Source: Phycisphaera sp.
GTDB lineage: Bacteria; Planctomycetota; Phycisphaerae; Phycisphaerales; UBA1924
Length of the DNA stretch: 64,000 bases
Assembly (NCBI GenBank): GCA_003712165.1
Contig: RHLH01000001.1
Location: 2,143,575 to 2,207,574 of the forward strand
Reading direction: 5' to 3'
A program made the position numbers and the translations under genes. How positions within the stretch are numbered: the first letter of the stretch is position 1; every line of letters starts with the position of its first letter. The notes below the pieces were generated by a model. The model made no database searches, was not told the DNA's origin, and saw only the letters and a list, made by a program, of their open reading frames with translations. Below are positions 8,045 to 17,116 of this stretch, piece by piece.

Positions 8045-9370
8045 TCAGGCGGTCTCGGCACGCTTCACGCGGATCTCGCTGAGCTTCTTGCCCTCACGGA
8101 CCGTTGCCTCGTCCACTACGAACTCGGCGCCTTCGGCGTCCGCATCGGGCAGGTCGTACATGAGGTTGAGCATGGTCTCTTCCATGACAGCGCGGAGGGC
8201 GCGGGCGCCGGTCTCACGCTTGGATGCCTGCTCGGCGAGCGCTGTCAGCGCGCCGTCGGTGAAGGTCAGCGCGGCCCCCTCGAGCTCGAACTGGCGCTGG
8301 TACTGACGCACCAGTGCGTTGCGGGGCTCGGTGAGCACGCGGACGAGGGCCTCGACCGGAAGCGGACGCAGAGCCGCGATGACGGGCAGGCGACCGATGA
8401 ACTCGGGGATCATGCCGAACTCGACGAGGTCGTCGGGCGTGACGAGCTGCAGCAGATCGCCCTTCTCCTTGTCCTCCGACTGGGTCGAGCTGGTATCGAC
8501 GAAACCGATCCGCGTCTTGCCGATTCGGCGGCGGATGATCTCGTCGAGACCAACAAACGTGCCGGCACAGATGAAGAGCACCTGGCTCGTGTCGATCTGG
8601 ATGTAGTTCTGCTCGGGGTGCTTGCGTCCACCCTGCGGCGGGACGTTGGCAACCGTGCCCTCGAGGAGCTTGAGCAACGACTGCTGCACACCCTCACCCG
8701 AAACATCGCGGGTGATGGAGACGTTGTTCGAGGTCTTGCCGATCTTGTCGACTTCGTCGATGTAGATCACGCCGCGCTGCGCCTGCTCGACGTCGTAGTC
8801 GGCGGCCTGCAACAGCTTGAGCATGAGGTTCTCGACGTCCTCACCGACATAGCCGGCTTCGGTCAGCGTGGTCGCGTCGCCGATGGCGAACGGGACCTTC
8901 AGGACGCGCGCCAGGCTCTTGGCCAGCAGCGTCTTGCCGCAACCGGTCGGGCCGATCAGCAGGATGTTGGACTTATCAAGCTCGACACCGTCGTTGCCGG
9001 TCTCGCCGTCCTTCTGCATCTCAAGGAGACGCTTGTAGTGCGTGCGAACAGCAACGGAGAGCGGACGCTTGGCTTCATCCTGCCCGATGACGTACTCGTC
9101 GAGGAACGCCTTGATCTCCGACGGCGTCGGAACCTCGGTGAACAGCGGCGCATCGGCGCTGACCCGGCGACGCTCCTGCTTGAAGATGTTCTGGCAGAGA
9201 TCGACACAGTTGGAACAGATGTAGACGTCGTTGGGACCTTCGACCATCGGGCCAACGTCGCGGCTCGTCTTGCCGCAGAACGAGCAGGTGGTCACGCGCC
9301 TGCCGCGGAACCCTTCACCCGAAACGCCCTGGATATCGTCCGATCCGTCGTTGTCGCGGCCCTTCGCCAT
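8045..9370 (-). CDS. clpX: ATP-dependent Clp protease ATP-binding subunit ClpX
   Basis: AAA+ unfoldase that feeds substrates to ClpP. 441 aa. Zinc-binding domain with C29, C32, C52 and C55; Walker A GPTGCGKT at 140-147; Walker B in [12 protein letters not shown]; sensor and arginine-finger regions follow. The IGF tripeptide that docks on ClpP is present in KTRIGFVD. No clpP gene is adjacent, which is unusual because clpP commonly precedes clpX. The ATG has no strong Shine-Dalgarno. A shared terminator lies downstream. Confidence 0.97.
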   Translation of the reverse strand: MAKGRDNDGSDDIQGVSGEGFRGRRVTTCSFCGKTSRDVGPMVEGPNDVYICSNCVDLCQNIFKQERRRVSADAPLFTEVPTPSEIKAFLDEYVIGQDEAKRPLSVAVRTHYKRLLEMQKDGETGNDGVELDKSNILLIGPTGCGKTLLAKSLARVLKVPFAIGDATTLTEAGYVGEDVENLMLKLLQAADYDVEQAQRGVIYIDEVDKIGKTSNNVSITRDVSGEGVQQSLLKLLEGTVANVPPQGGRKHPEQNYIQIDTSQVLFICAGTFVGLDEIIRRRIGKTRIGFVDTSSTQSEDKEKGDLLQLVTPDDLVEFGMIPEFIGRLPVIAALRPLPVEALVRVLTEPRNALVRQYQRQFELEGAALTFTDGALTALAEQASKRETGARALRAVMEETMLNLMYDLPDADAEGAEFVVDEATVREGKKLSEIRVKRAETA

Positions 9371-9558
9371 GCGCGTATCTCACTTCAGCTAACTTTGACT
9401 ATCACCCACCGGCCCACGCCGACGCATCGAATTCACACCCACCAAGGTGACAATTCTCTCAGACAAGTGTATCGGCGGACAGCCCCCACGAATCAACACT
9501 CGAACCGGGGTCCCCCTCTCGGCGAGCCCTACAGGCCGTCTCTTCGGCATATAACCGG
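9371..9558. other. Intergenic region upstream of clpX
   Basis: 188 nt without a supported gene. It contains a 7-bp inverted repeat (CGTCTCT 9537-9543, AGAGACG 9561-9567) overlapping the stop of the SHOCT-like gene, without a T-run, so at best a weak terminator. The clpX promoter should lie here but no clear box was identified. Confidence 0.4.
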
Positions 9559-9873
9559 TTAGAGACGTGTGTTTTTCTCTTCGCCCTCTTGAGGAGGGCC
9601 CGAGACACGCCCAGCCATCGAATCGACGGCTCGCTGAAACTCCTCATGCGTAATCTGACCCGAGTCGCGGAGTTTGCGCAGATCGTCGAGCATCAGCCCC
9701 TCACCCGGCGCGTCGTCTTCCTCGTTGAGCGTGCGGCGCAGCAGCATCAGGGCAACACCGAAAGCGATGACCACGACGATGAGCGCGACAGCCCAGATCG
9801 CGAGCCTGACCGCGGCGTCCGAGTTCGACTGCGCGAGCACGCATGTCAGGATGGGATCGTCAGCGGTCAACAA
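9559..9873 (-). CDS. Small single-pass membrane protein with SHOCT-like tail
   Basis: 104 aa. One transmembrane helix at about residues 23-45 (LAIWAVALIVVVIAFGVALM), then a cytoplasmic tail with a LDDLRKLRDSGQITHEEFQRA-type helix-turn-helix hairpin, the pattern of SHOCT (short C-terminal) domains that often mediate oligomerisation. The start is a TTG; a weaker assignment than most here. It sits between clpX and an unknown gene on the same strand. Function unknown. Confidence 0.7.
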   Translation of the reverse strand: MLTADDPILTCVLAQSNSDAAVRLAIWAVALIVVVIAFGVALMLLRRTLNEEDDAPGEGLMLDDLRKLRDSGQITHEEFQRAVDSMAGRVSGPPQEGEEKNTRL

Positions 9874-9907
9874 ATCAGCTTCACTCCAGGCCGAGTTTGG
9901 GATGAGA

Positions 9908-10666
9908 TTAGAACGATGACACGGCGCCGCGGATCGGCACGACGAGCGAGGGGATCATCGCGTGCTCGACGAGGTGCTCGCCGTGACGAGCGAGCTTCGC
10001 GTATGTCTGATCGAGTTCACTGAGGTTAGCCAGAGGTCCGGTTTTGCGGATGGTCTGGTAGACGCTGATCGGTTCGGGATGCTCGTGGTCACGGGTCGGT
10101 CCGTGGCTCCGCGTCTTGACCTCGTACTGCACCTCGACGCCCGGTTCGTCTGGCACGGTGCTCGTCAGAACGGGCTGGCAATCGGTCACAGTGCAATCGT
10201 GGACGAGCAGGTTCGAGAGCGGCGAGTCCGCGATCAGCGCGTTGTAAACCGCTTCGTCGTGGTTGCCGGCTGCCATGATGTCTGCACCAAAGAGCAGCTC
10301 GACCGAGTCGATATCGAGCGGGCTGATGTTCAGGTAGTAAGGGATCACCTCGAGCACGTGGCGGTGCAGCGTGTGCGCGGACTGGAAATCATCTGGGTTG
10401 ACCACACCCGAGCGGATGTTCCTCGTGCGGACCGCGAGCCATCTGTAGGGCGTCTCGCCTGCGCCGGTCTCGAGCGCGAGCTCCTCGCCGTGACGGCCGA
10501 AGTGGCTCATCGACGGGTACTGCCTGCGGACGCGGTCGAACAGCTCGAGCACGGTCTCGCGGCTCTTGGTCAGTTCGAGCTTCAGGCTCACCTTGAGATT
10601 GACGTAGGCGTCCGAGACGAGGGCCTTGAGACTGTCGAGGGTGTCGTAGCTTGTGACGCCGGACAT
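9908..10666 (-). CDS. Conserved hypothetical protein
   Basis: 252 aa, not recognised. Well-placed GGAGGAG about 10 nt before the ATG. The N-terminal third is helical with a FDRVRRQYPSM segment, the middle has RTRNIRSG and LHRHVLEVIPYYLNISPLDID, and there are no membrane segments or signal peptide. Codon use is like the neighbours, so it is a genuine resident gene. It lies between acyP and the SHOCT-like gene on the same strand. Confidence 0.75.
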   Translation of the reverse strand: MSGVTSYDTLDSLKALVSDAYVNLKVSLKLELTKSRETVLELFDRVRRQYPSMSHFGRHGEELALETGAGETPYRWLAVRTRNIRSGVVNPDDFQSAHTLHRHVLEVIPYYLNISPLDIDSVELLFGADIMAAGNHDEAVYNALIADSPLSNLLVHDCTVTDCQPVLTSTVPDEPGVEVQYEVKTRSHGPTRDHEHPEPISVYQTIRKTGPLANLSELDQTYAKLARHGEHLVEHAMIPSLVVPIRGAVSSF

Positions 10667-10813
10667 GGGGCTGCGCTCCTCCGTAAGCGGTGCTCGGTAA
10701 CAGGCTCAGGTAACAGGGAGGATACCCAAGAGACGGCGCGTAGGTGCGTCAATGCAGCCGCAAGATAGAGATCGCCCTGTCGGGTGTCTCACCTGATTGG
10801 GGCCATCGGCGCG

Positions 10814-11083
10814 TTAGTGTCGGATCTCGAAGCCGGTTTCGGAATCGTCAACGTCTTGGGTCAATTCCTGTCGGTCATCAACGTGGCCGAATGTCTCGCG
10901 TTGTATACGACCGAGGCACTGCTCGATGGTGTTGGGTGGGCCCTGGACTTCCATCAGGACAGAGCCGTCGGGTTCATTTCTGACCCACCCAGAAAGCTTC
11001 AGGCTCTGCGCGACGGCTCGCGCTGTCATGCGGAATCCCACTCCCTGGACCCGGCCTGTGAATCGCACCGAACGTCGCTCCAT
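10814..11083 (-). CDS. acyP: Acylphosphatase
   Basis: Hydrolyses acyl-phosphates. 89 aa from the ATG at 11083, the normal length. The substrate-binding signature GRVQGVGFR and the catalytic asparagine segment LSGWVRNEPDGSV are both intact, followed by the GPPNTIEQ helix. An upstream in-frame extension to 11173 was rejected because it adds about 30 non-family residues. A TACTAT hexamer lies 7 nt before the ATG. Confidence 0.94.
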   Translation of the reverse strand: MERRSVRFTGRVQGVGFRMTARAVAQSLKLSGWVRNEPDGSVLMEVQGPPNTIEQCLGRIQRETFGHVDDRQELTQDVDDSETGFEIRH

Positions 11084-11090
11084 ACGGCCG

Positions 11091-11096
11091 ATAGTA
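11091..11096 (-). promoter_or_regulatory. -10-like hexamer TACTAT of acyP
   Basis: TACTAT on the minus strand ends 7 nt before the acyP ATG; no Shine-Dalgarno follows, consistent with a leaderless message. Confidence 0.4.
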
Positions 11097-11181
11097 CGGA
11101 TCTGACAGGCCCTGAGACGCTCGAAACGCCGGTTCGGTGAGGGGCTATCGAAAGTCGATTGATACCCCCACAACCCGTGCT

Positions 11182-11276
11182 ACCGTTCATGCGGTGGCAA
11201 GCGGCCTTTCTGGTCCCCGCACAGGGCTATTTCTGCCCTCAGGGACAAATCCCCCACTGGCGCCCCCACCAACGGT
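11182..11276. other. Structured intergenic element, candidate non-coding RNA
   Basis: In the 335-nt gap between acyP and dnaG. Outer pairing ACCGTT (11182-11187) with AACGGT (11271-11276) continues, after a bulge, as GGTGG (11193-11197) with CCACC (11266-11270). The tip has GTCCC (11213-11217) with GGGAC (11242-11246) and AGGGC (11223-11227) with GCCCT (11235-11239) around a 7-nt loop. The long hairpin with a large internal loop is reminiscent of 6S-type RNAs, but no family could be confirmed and the strand is undetermined. The rest of the gap (11277-11418) shows only GC-rich sequence. Confidence 0.35.
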
Positions 11277-11418
11277 CTGAACGCCTCCTTACCCGCTCTC
11301 ACGGGATGCTGCCTGCCGGGGTTCTCCCTCTGCCGGTCAGATTTGGCATGGATTGGGACACACGTTGAGAACTCCGTCTGCAACAGACGGGCAAAGAGGC
11401 ACGGATAGGCCTGTGACG

Positions 11419-13251
11419 ATGGACTCCAGCGGCATCGATGACATTCAGCGCGTCAGGGACGCGTCCGACATCGTGCGCGTGATCGGTGAGCACATCGAGC
11501 TCAAGGCACGGGGGAAGGAGTACGTTTGTCTCTGCCCGTTCCACGATGACAAGAAGCCCTCGATGACCGTCGTGCCTCAGAAGCAGATATACAAATGCTT
11601 CAGCTGCGGCGCCGGCGGCGACGTGTATGAGTTCGTCAAGAACTACCACCAGATGACGTTCGGGGAGGCGATCAGATACCTCGCCGACCGCGCTGGGGTG
11701 AAGCTCCAGGAGCGGCACCGGAAGCGCACGTCCAGCGATAACGCCGACAGCGTGACAAAGTCGGTCCTCATCGAAGCGAACGAACTCGCCGAGCGGTTCT
11801 TCAAGTCGATCCTCAGGCACGCGGAGCACGGCACCGCAGCTCGCGAGCTCATTGAGAAACGCGGGATCAGCAAAGAGATGGTCGATGTGTTCAATCTGGG
11901 TGCTTCGCCCGATATGTGGGACGGCCTGCGCCAGTTCCTCGAGAACAAGGGGCACAAGCTCGACCCATTCATGCAGCTCGGTCTGCTCAAGGCGTCCGAC
12001 CGGGGGCAGGCGCCGTACGACGCGCAGCGGAACAGGCTGGTGTTCCCGATCCGTGACCAGATCGGCCGCGTGATCGCGTTCGGCGGGCGCCGAATCAACG
12101 ACGAGGACGAACCCAAGTACATCAACAGCTCGGAGTCGCCTGTCTTCGATAAGTCATCGACGCTCTTCGGGCTCGATCTGGCCAACCGCGCGATCCAGCG
12201 CGAGGGCGTGGCGGTCATCGCCGAGGGATACACGGATGTGATCGCGTGCCACCAGGCGGGGATCACAAACACGATCGCGACGCTCGGCACCGCGCTGACG
12301 CCCAAACACGCGACGGTGCTTCAGAGGCTCTGCCACACGGTCGTCTTCCTGTTTGATGGGGATGAAGCGGGACAAAAGGCCGCCGACAGGGCAGCGGAGG
12401 TGTTCCTGACGTTGCCGATCGACGCGAAGATCGCGACGCTCGCGGGGTACACCGACGCGAAGGACCCGGACGAACTCCTGAAGCTGGACGGCGGCGCTGA
12501 TGTGCTGCGTCAAGCCATCGCGGAAGCGACCGAACTGCTCGAGTACAGACTGGGCCGGCTTCGTTCGAGGCTGGCTACTGCTGGTGCCGCCGAGACCGAG
12601 CGCGCGATCCGCGAGGAGTTCAGGACACTCGGTCAGCTCGGCCTCGCGTCGGCGGACAAGGTCCGCTGGCAGTTCGTGATCCGCAGGCTCAGTGAACTCT
12701 CGGGGCTGACGACGGACACGGTCGCCGAGCTCGTGCGCGAGGGCGGCAAGCGAGCGCCGCGCCTGGCCCCGATCGATGAAGAGCCTCAGATCGAGGAAAT
12801 CGAGTACCGGCCCCACCGCTCGGCGACGGCCGAGATCCTTGGTTGCATGCTGGCGATGCCGGAGCGATGGATCGGGATGGGCGAGAACGAGGCGCTGCTC
12901 GAGAGCGAGTGCCGGGAGACGAGGCTCTGGCCCGTGTTCGAGGTCATGCGCGAGCTCGCGCACGGGACCGGCAGAACAGACGTGCTCTCGGTCGTTGATC
13001 GGCTCAGGTCATCGGGCGAGAACCACACGCTGGCGATCGAGCTGGAGCGAGACGTGAGCCGGCGCCACGACGAGAACACTCAGCAAATGACTGAAACGCT
13101 GAAGGTCTGCTTCCAAACGCTCCGGCAGCACGCCTCGACGGTTGAGGCCAAGCCCGCGTCTTCGACGGCGGACAGACTGGAACAGATCAAGGCACAGAAG
13201 GGGGCGTTTGGGCCCAACACGAGGATTCTTCCGCGGGTCAGGCCGCACTAG
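11419..13251 (+). CDS. dnaG: DNA primase
   Basis: Makes RNA primers at the replication fork. 610 aa from the ATG at 11419 (a GTG two codons upstream is also possible). N-terminal CHC2 zinc finger with C39, H42, C60 and C63; then the RNAP-like basic domain; Toprim domain with the glutamate in VIAEGYTDVIACHQAG and the metal site FLFDGDEAGQ. The C-terminal region is helical, as expected for the DnaB-binding part. The dnaG-rpoD order is the core of the classical macromolecular synthesis operon; rpsU is not present before it. Confidence 0.96.
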   Translation: MDSSGIDDIQRVRDASDIVRVIGEHIELKARGKEYVCLCPFHDDKKPSMTVVPQKQIYKCFSCGAGGDVYEFVKNYHQMTFGEAIRYLADRAGVKLQERHRKRTSSDNADSVTKSVLIEANELAERFFKSILRHAEHGTAARELIEKRGISKEMVDVFNLGASPDMWDGLRQFLENKGHKLDPFMQLGLLKASDRGQAPYDAQRNRLVFPIRDQIGRVIAFGGRRINDEDEPKYINSSESPVFDKSSTLFGLDLANRAIQREGVAVIAEGYTDVIACHQAGITNTIATLGTALTPKHATVLQRLCHTVVFLFDGDEAGQKAADRAAEVFLTLPIDAKIATLAGYTDAKDPDELLKLDGGADVLRQAIAEATELLEYRLGRLRSRLATAGAAETERAIREEFRTLGQLGLASADKVRWQFVIRRLSELSGLTTDTVAELVREGGKRAPRLAPIDEEPQIEEIEYRPHRSATAEILGCMLAMPERWIGMGENEALLESECRETRLWPVFEVMRELAHGTGRTDVLSVVDRLRSSGENHTLAIELERDVSRRHDENTQQMTETLKVCFQTLRQHASTVEAKPASSTADRLEQIKAQKGAFGPNTRILPRVRPH

Positions 13252-13305
13252 AGGCCCCGAGCGGGGCGAGTGAGATTGAGTAGTCCCCGGCGAGAGCCGG
13301 GTGCG

Positions 13306-13311
13306 TAAAGT
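13306..13311 (+). promoter_or_regulatory. -10-like hexamer TAAAGT of rpoD
   Basis: TAAAGT ends 6 nt before the GTG at 13318. A small stem CCCGGC-GAGA-GCCGGG (13286-13301) lies just upstream. If used, it would give rpoD its own leaderless transcript in addition to read-through from dnaG. Confidence 0.35.
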
Positions 13312-13317
13312 TTCCCG

Positions 13318-15258
13318 GTGCCAGGATCGGTGCCGGTCGAGAAAGGGAAATGCGTGCTTCAGCAGTACCACCCAGCACTTGATGATCTGATCGAGCTCGG
13401 CAAGGACCGCGGCTGGCTCAGCTACGAGGAAGTCAACAACACTCTTCCGGACGAAATGATCGAGCCAGAGGCGCTCGATGAGCTCCTTGTTGTCTTTGAC
13501 AAGCACCAGATCGAGCTCGTCGATGAGCTTGAGTTCCGCGCGAGGGTCTACAGACTCACGAAGAAGAACGGCAGACCCTCCGTCGATGCACCGAAGGACT
13601 CGGGTCCGAGCACGTTCCGCGCGATGAGCGTTTCGGGAGGCGAGGATCGCGGCAAGCACCAGTGGCTCCAGGCGTACATGAACGCCAACATCAAGCCCGG
13701 CACCGCGCCAGACGTGCACATCCCGGAAGAGGAGCAGGTCCCCGAAGAGACCCAGCCCACCGGGGCCGAGCAGGCCGACGCCGAGCAGTCACTCGAGGCG
13801 GTCGCCAAGCGGATCGACGACCCGGTGCGCATGTACCTGACGCAGATGGGCAACATCCCGCTCCTGACGCGTGAGGAAGAGATCAGGCTCGCCAAGAAGA
13901 TCGAGACAACCCGGATGATCTTCCGCAGGCGTGCGCTCGAGAGCGACTACGTGCTGCAGCTCGCGGTCGATACGCTCAAGGCCGTTGATGCGGGTGATCT
14001 GCCCTTCGATCGGACAATGCGTATCTCGACCGCGGAGGACAACGCGAAGCAGAAGATCGCGGCGCGCATACCAAACAACGTGCGCACGCTCGAGCGATTG
14101 ATCGAGCTCAACAAGGAAGACTGGGCTGCTCGTGAGCGCGCGATCGAGCTTCAGCACACGCGGGTCGCGCGTGATCTCGGCGACCGGATGGCGATCCGCC
14201 GACGCCGGATGGCTGCGTTGACTGAGGAGCTCTGCCTGCGGACGGGCCGGATCGTCCCGCTTGTACGCAAGCTCAAAAGCATCAGCGCCAAGTGCTCGGC
14301 TCTCGACGGCAGGATCGCAGAAGCAGAGAAGAACCCGGGCAAGTACGACCCCGAGGACATCGATGTCATGCGGGAAGAGCAGTCGGGTCTTCGCTCGCTG
14401 GTGCTCGAGACGCCCGAGGAGCTTGCCAGCCGCGTCAAAACGATCGACACGGTTTTCTGGGAGTACGAGCAGGCCAAGCGTGACCTTTCGGGCGGCAACC
14501 TGCGCCTGGTTGTTTCGATTGCGAAGAAGTACCGCAACCGCGGCCTGACGTTCCTGGACATCATTCAGGAGGGCAACACGGGCCTGATGCGTGCGGTAGA
14601 TAAGTACGAGTACCGCCGGGGCTACAAGTTCTCGACGTACGCGACGTGGTGGATCCGCCAGGCGATCACGCGTGCGATCGCAGACCACGCGAGGACGATC
14701 CGCATCCCGGTCCACATGATCGAGACGATGAGCAAGCTCCGCAACATCCAGAAGGAGATCCTCCAGCGGACGGGCACCGAGCCCAGCTTCGAGGAGATCG
14801 CCAACAAGGCCGGCATGAGCCTCGAGGATGTGCACCGCGTGATGAAGATCGGCAGGCAGCCGATCAGCCTCGACCGTCCTGTGGGCGAGAGTGAGGACTC
14901 GTACTTCGGTGACTTCATCGAGGATCAGAACCAGCAGGCGCCGCAGGACACGGCGACGCAGGAGATGCTCAAGTCGCGCATCGAGCAGGTGCTCCGCACG
15001 CTCACGTACCGCGAACGCGAGATCATCAAGCTCCGCTACGGCATCGGCGACGGGTACACCTACACCCTCGAAGAGGTCGGGCGCATCTTCAAGGTCACCC
15101 GTGAACGCGTGCGCCAGGTCGAGGCCAAGGCGATCCGCAAGCTCCAGCACCCTGTCCGCTCGCGCAAACTGCACGGGTTCGTGGACGAGGCGGCCGAGCC
15201 TCAGTCTGGCCAGGCGAACCAGGCCGCCGGCCCAGCGACCGGTCAGCACTCGGCGTGA
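13318..15258 (+). CDS. rpoD: RNA polymerase primary sigma factor RpoD (sigma-70)
   Basis: Housekeeping sigma factor. 646 aa from the GTG at 13318; a second in-frame GTG at 13354 with AAAGGG upstream would give 634 aa. Domain order: region 1.1 at about 14-75, an acidic linker, region 1.2 ([22 protein letters not shown]), a non-conserved helical insert, region 2 ([19 protein letters not shown], then [14 protein letters not shown]), region 3, and region 4 ([17 protein letters not shown], then [16 protein letters not shown]). All promoter-contacting segments are intact. The stop overlaps the next gene. Confidence 0.97.
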   Translation: MPGSVPVEKGKCVLQQYHPALDDLIELGKDRGWLSYEEVNNTLPDEMIEPEALDELLVVFDKHQIELVDELEFRARVYRLTKKNGRPSVDAPKDSGPSTFRAMSVSGGEDRGKHQWLQAYMNANIKPGTAPDVHIPEEEQVPEETQPTGAEQADAEQSLEAVAKRIDDPVRMYLTQMGNIPLLTREEEIRLAKKIETTRMIFRRRALESDYVLQLAVDTLKAVDAGDLPFDRTMRISTAEDNAKQKIAARIPNNVRTLERLIELNKEDWAARERAIELQHTRVARDLGDRMAIRRRRMAALTEELCLRTGRIVPLVRKLKSISAKCSALDGRIAEAEKNPGKYDPEDIDVMREEQSGLRSLVLETPEELASRVKTIDTVFWEYEQAKRDLSGGNLRLVVSIAKKYRNRGLTFLDIIQEGNTGLMRAVDKYEYRRGYKFSTYATWWIRQAITRAIADHARTIRIPVHMIETMSKLRNIQKEILQRTGTEPSFEEIANKAGMSLEDVHRVMKIGRQPISLDRPVGESEDSYFGDFIEDQNQQAPQDTATQEMLKSRIEQVLRTLTYREREIIKLRYGIGDGYTYTLEEVGRIFKVTRERVRQVEAKAIRKLQHPVRSRKLHGFVDEAAEPQSGQANQAAGPATGQHSA

Positions 15259-15656
15259 CGCAACTCGGCGAAGACAGGGTTTACGAGCAGATCGGCGAAG
15301 AGGGCTTCGATCGCCTGACGGCATCGTTCTACCGGCGCGTCGAGTCGGACGGCATACTCGGCCCGATGTACGAGCGTGCGCGCACAGAGGCAGGCGAAAC
15401 AGACCTGGAAGAGGCCAGGGTCAGGCTCCGCGACTTTCTCGTGCAGCGGTTCGGCGGGCCCACCCGGTACTCCGAGGCGCGCGGGCACCCGAGGCTCCGG
15501 ATGAGGCACATGCCGTTCGCGATCGATGAAGCGGCGCGTGACCGGTGGCTGGCGCTGATGGACGAGTCGCTCGAAGAGGTCGGCACGCCCGAGCCTTCAA
15601 AGTCGGTGCTGCGGGGCGTGTTCGCGCACGTGGCAGAGTTCATGCGGAATCGGTGA
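15255..15656 (+). CDS. Truncated haemoglobin, group II-like
   Basis: Small haem protein of the trHb family (133 aa), typically binding O2 or detoxifying NO. Seen: [21 protein letters not shown] (helix A/B), [20 protein letters not shown] with the proximal-histidine region, and [16 protein letters not shown] (helix G). The start GTG overlaps the rpoD stop (GTGA), so it is translationally coupled to rpoD, an unexpected partner. No signal peptide. Confidence 0.88.
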   Translation: MTQLGEDRVYEQIGEEGFDRLTASFYRRVESDGILGPMYERARTEAGETDLEEARVRLRDFLVQRFGGPTRYSEARGHPRLRMRHMPFAIDEAARDRWLALMDESLEEVGTPEPSKSVLRGVFAHVAEFMRNR

Positions 15657-15664
15657 TCTGCTTT

Positions 15665-15732
15665 GTGGCACTGCTTGCTTGCCAAGCAGTGGACTTGCCA
15701 CGATCTCACTGGCTGCTTGCGGCCAGTGCCAC
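15665..15732. repeat. REP-like composite inverted-repeat element 1
   Basis: 68 bp bounded by a 9-bp inverted repeat (GTGGCACTG 15665-15673, CAGTGCCAC 15724-15732) with two internal hairpins: CACTGCTTG/CAAGCAGTG (15669-15677 with 15683-15691) and CACTGGC/GCCAGTG (15707-15713 with 15722-15728). It shares its architecture with the element at 16627-16703. Confidence 0.6.
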
Positions 15733-15801
15733 GCCGAGTGGAATCAAGCACAGCTTTCGCTTTCGCGCGGTAAACTGGGCCCGGCAGCAAGGAGCCCAGC
15801 C

Positions 15802-16350
15802 ATGACGACCTCGCTCACCGACGCGTACACGAAAGTCCTCGAAGCCAAGAAAGAACTGCTCGATGCGATCCGGGCCCAGGGGCCAGAGCCCGTGGACGAC
15901 TGGGAGCTTGCCAACCCCGACGGGTCTGCCGTGAGGCTGAGCGAGCTGTTCGGCGAGCACGAGGAATTGCTCGTGATCCACAACATGGGCTCGGGGTGCA
16001 GGTACTGCACGCTCTGGGCGGACGGGTTCCGGGGGATCGCCGAGCATGTCGAGGGGCGGTGCGCGTTCGTGCTGTGCTCAGCCGATGCGCCCGAGAAGGT
16101 GCAGCCCTTCGCCGACGCGCGCGGGTGGAACTTCCGCTGCGTCAGCGGGCACGGCAGCGACTTCACCAAGGCGATGGGCTACCAGACCGACCGGGGCGTG
16201 CTGCCAGGCGTCAGCGCGCTGCACAAGAACGCCGACGGGTCGATCGTGCGGACCGGGCACACGATGTTCGGACCGGGCGATGACTTCTGCGCGGTGTGGC
16301 CGTTCTTTGAGTTGTTGGAGGGCGGGGTGAAGGGATGGGAGCCGGGGTAG
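15802..16350 (+). CDS. DUF899 family thioredoxin-like protein
   Basis: 182 aa from the ATG at 15802, preceded by AAGGAG. The DUF899 family has a thioredoxin-like fold of unclear substrate. Seen: VDDWELANPDGSAVRLSELF, then NMGSGCRYCTLWADGF with a CxxC pair at the active-site position, and MFGPGDDFCAVWPFFELL near the end. Cytosolic by sequence. It is placed between two REP-like elements, apart from operons, which fits an accessory gene. Confidence 0.85.
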   Translation: MTTSLTDAYTKVLEAKKELLDAIRAQGPEPVDDWELANPDGSAVRLSELFGEHEELLVIHNMGSGCRYCTLWADGFRGIAEHVEGRCAFVLCSADAPEKVQPFADARGWNFRCVSGHGSDFTKAMGYQTDRGVLPGVSALHKNADGSIVRTGHTMFGPGDDFCAVWPFFELLEGGVKGWEPG

Positions 16351-16396
16351 GGTGTAGTTACGGAACCAGGCGCTTACATTCCCGAATAAGGCATAG

Positions 16397-16621
16397 ATGG
16401 CAAGGACCGGACACAAGTGCGTGAATTGCGAGGGCGAGATCGAACATCGCATCGATCCGCTCGTCGTGGGCAAGCCCGACTATTTCTCAGGCATCGCCGG
16501 CTTTCTCTTTGCGGGAATCGTGAATGTGATTTCGTATTGCTTGATGCCGTTCGGGGGCGGGCGGCATTCGTATGTCTGCGAGAGTTGCGGGCAGCGGTTT
16601 CGGATGAAACACAAGAAATAG
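16397..16621 (+). CDS. Small zinc-ribbon membrane protein
   Basis: 74 aa. Two CxxC pairs (CVNCEG near the N-terminus, CESCGQ near the C-terminus) flank a hydrophobic stretch (GIAGFLFAGIVNVISYCLM). AAGG lies 6 nt before the ATG. No function is assignable. The two cysteine pairs could form one ribbon if the hydrophobic part is a hairpin. It ends 5 nt before the second REP-like element. Confidence 0.6.
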   Translation: MARTGHKCVNCEGEIEHRIDPLVVGKPDYFSGIAGFLFAGIVNVISYCLMPFGGGRHSYVCESCGQRFRMKHKK

Positions 16622-16626
16622 CCGAA

Positions 16627-16703
16627 GTGCCACTGACCCCGTCTTCGGGGTCAGTGCAGATTTGGAACAAGAGCACTGACCTGCAAGAGCAGGTCAGTGG
16701 CAC
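16627..16703. repeat. REP-like composite inverted-repeat element 2
   Basis: 77 bp bounded by a perfect 12-bp inverted repeat (GTGCCACTGACC 16627-16638, GGTCAGTGGCAC 16692-16703) with two 11-bp hairpins inside: CACTGACCCCG/CGGGGTCAGTG (16631-16641 with 16646-16656, loop TCTT) and CACTGACCTGC/GCAGGTCAGTG (16674-16684 with 16689-16699, loop AAGA). A further TAGTGCCAC follows at 16714-16722. Confidence 0.65.
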
Positions 16704-16728
16704 AGATATGGGTTAGTGCCACCCTCCT

Positions 16729-17097
16729 TCAATCTTCAATAGGTGTTGCAAGCCAATCCTCATAACCCGTATCTGACAGATCAGGCAATTTCATACGTTC
16801 CAACTCACAGACTGCCCGCCGCCGTGCACGGGTGCCGAGTTCGATATCACACAAATCCGGCAGTGCCCGCTTTAGGGCGACAGCCAAGACCCTGCGACGC
16901 ACTTTGATCGACCCGCTTTGTGCGTTGATGTGCTTCACTAGCTTTGAAAAGTATCGCAACTGATCTAATGACAGATTGTGATCCGACAGAATCATCGACA
17001 CCTCAGATCCTACAGCTCCCGGAGCGCCGCATTGTGGACACTGCACCAACGCACCAAACTTTGATGAACCGCACTCAGTGCAAATAGCTATGGTCAC
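16729..17097 (-). CDS. Hypothetical protein with N-terminal zinc ribbon
   Basis: 122 aa from the GTG at 17097, chosen because AAGAGG sits at ideal spacing; a longer reading from 17133 would run into putA. N-terminal ribbon CTECGSS...CPQCGAP, then a helical, basic body (IKVRRRVLAVALKRALPDL, ARRRAVCELERM). No membrane segment. Base composition is visibly more AT-rich than putA next door, which hints at recent acquisition. Function unknown. Confidence 0.6.
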   Translation of the reverse strand: MTIAICTECGSSKFGALVQCPQCGAPGAVGSEVSMILSDHNLSLDQLRYFSKLVKHINAQSGSIKVRRRVLAVALKRALPDLCDIELGTRARRRAVCELERMKLPDLSDTGYEDWLATPIED

Positions 17098-17116
17098 ATC
17101 AAACCTCTTGAGTATA

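Noticed and set aside
11182..11276. Assignment as SRP RNA or tRNA
   Set aside because: No SRP GGAA tetraloop or conserved core and no tRNA T-arm; kept only as a structured candidate.
13789..15324. 511-codon antisense frame over rpoD
   Set aside because: Shadow; the sigma-70 regions on the plus strand are unambiguous.
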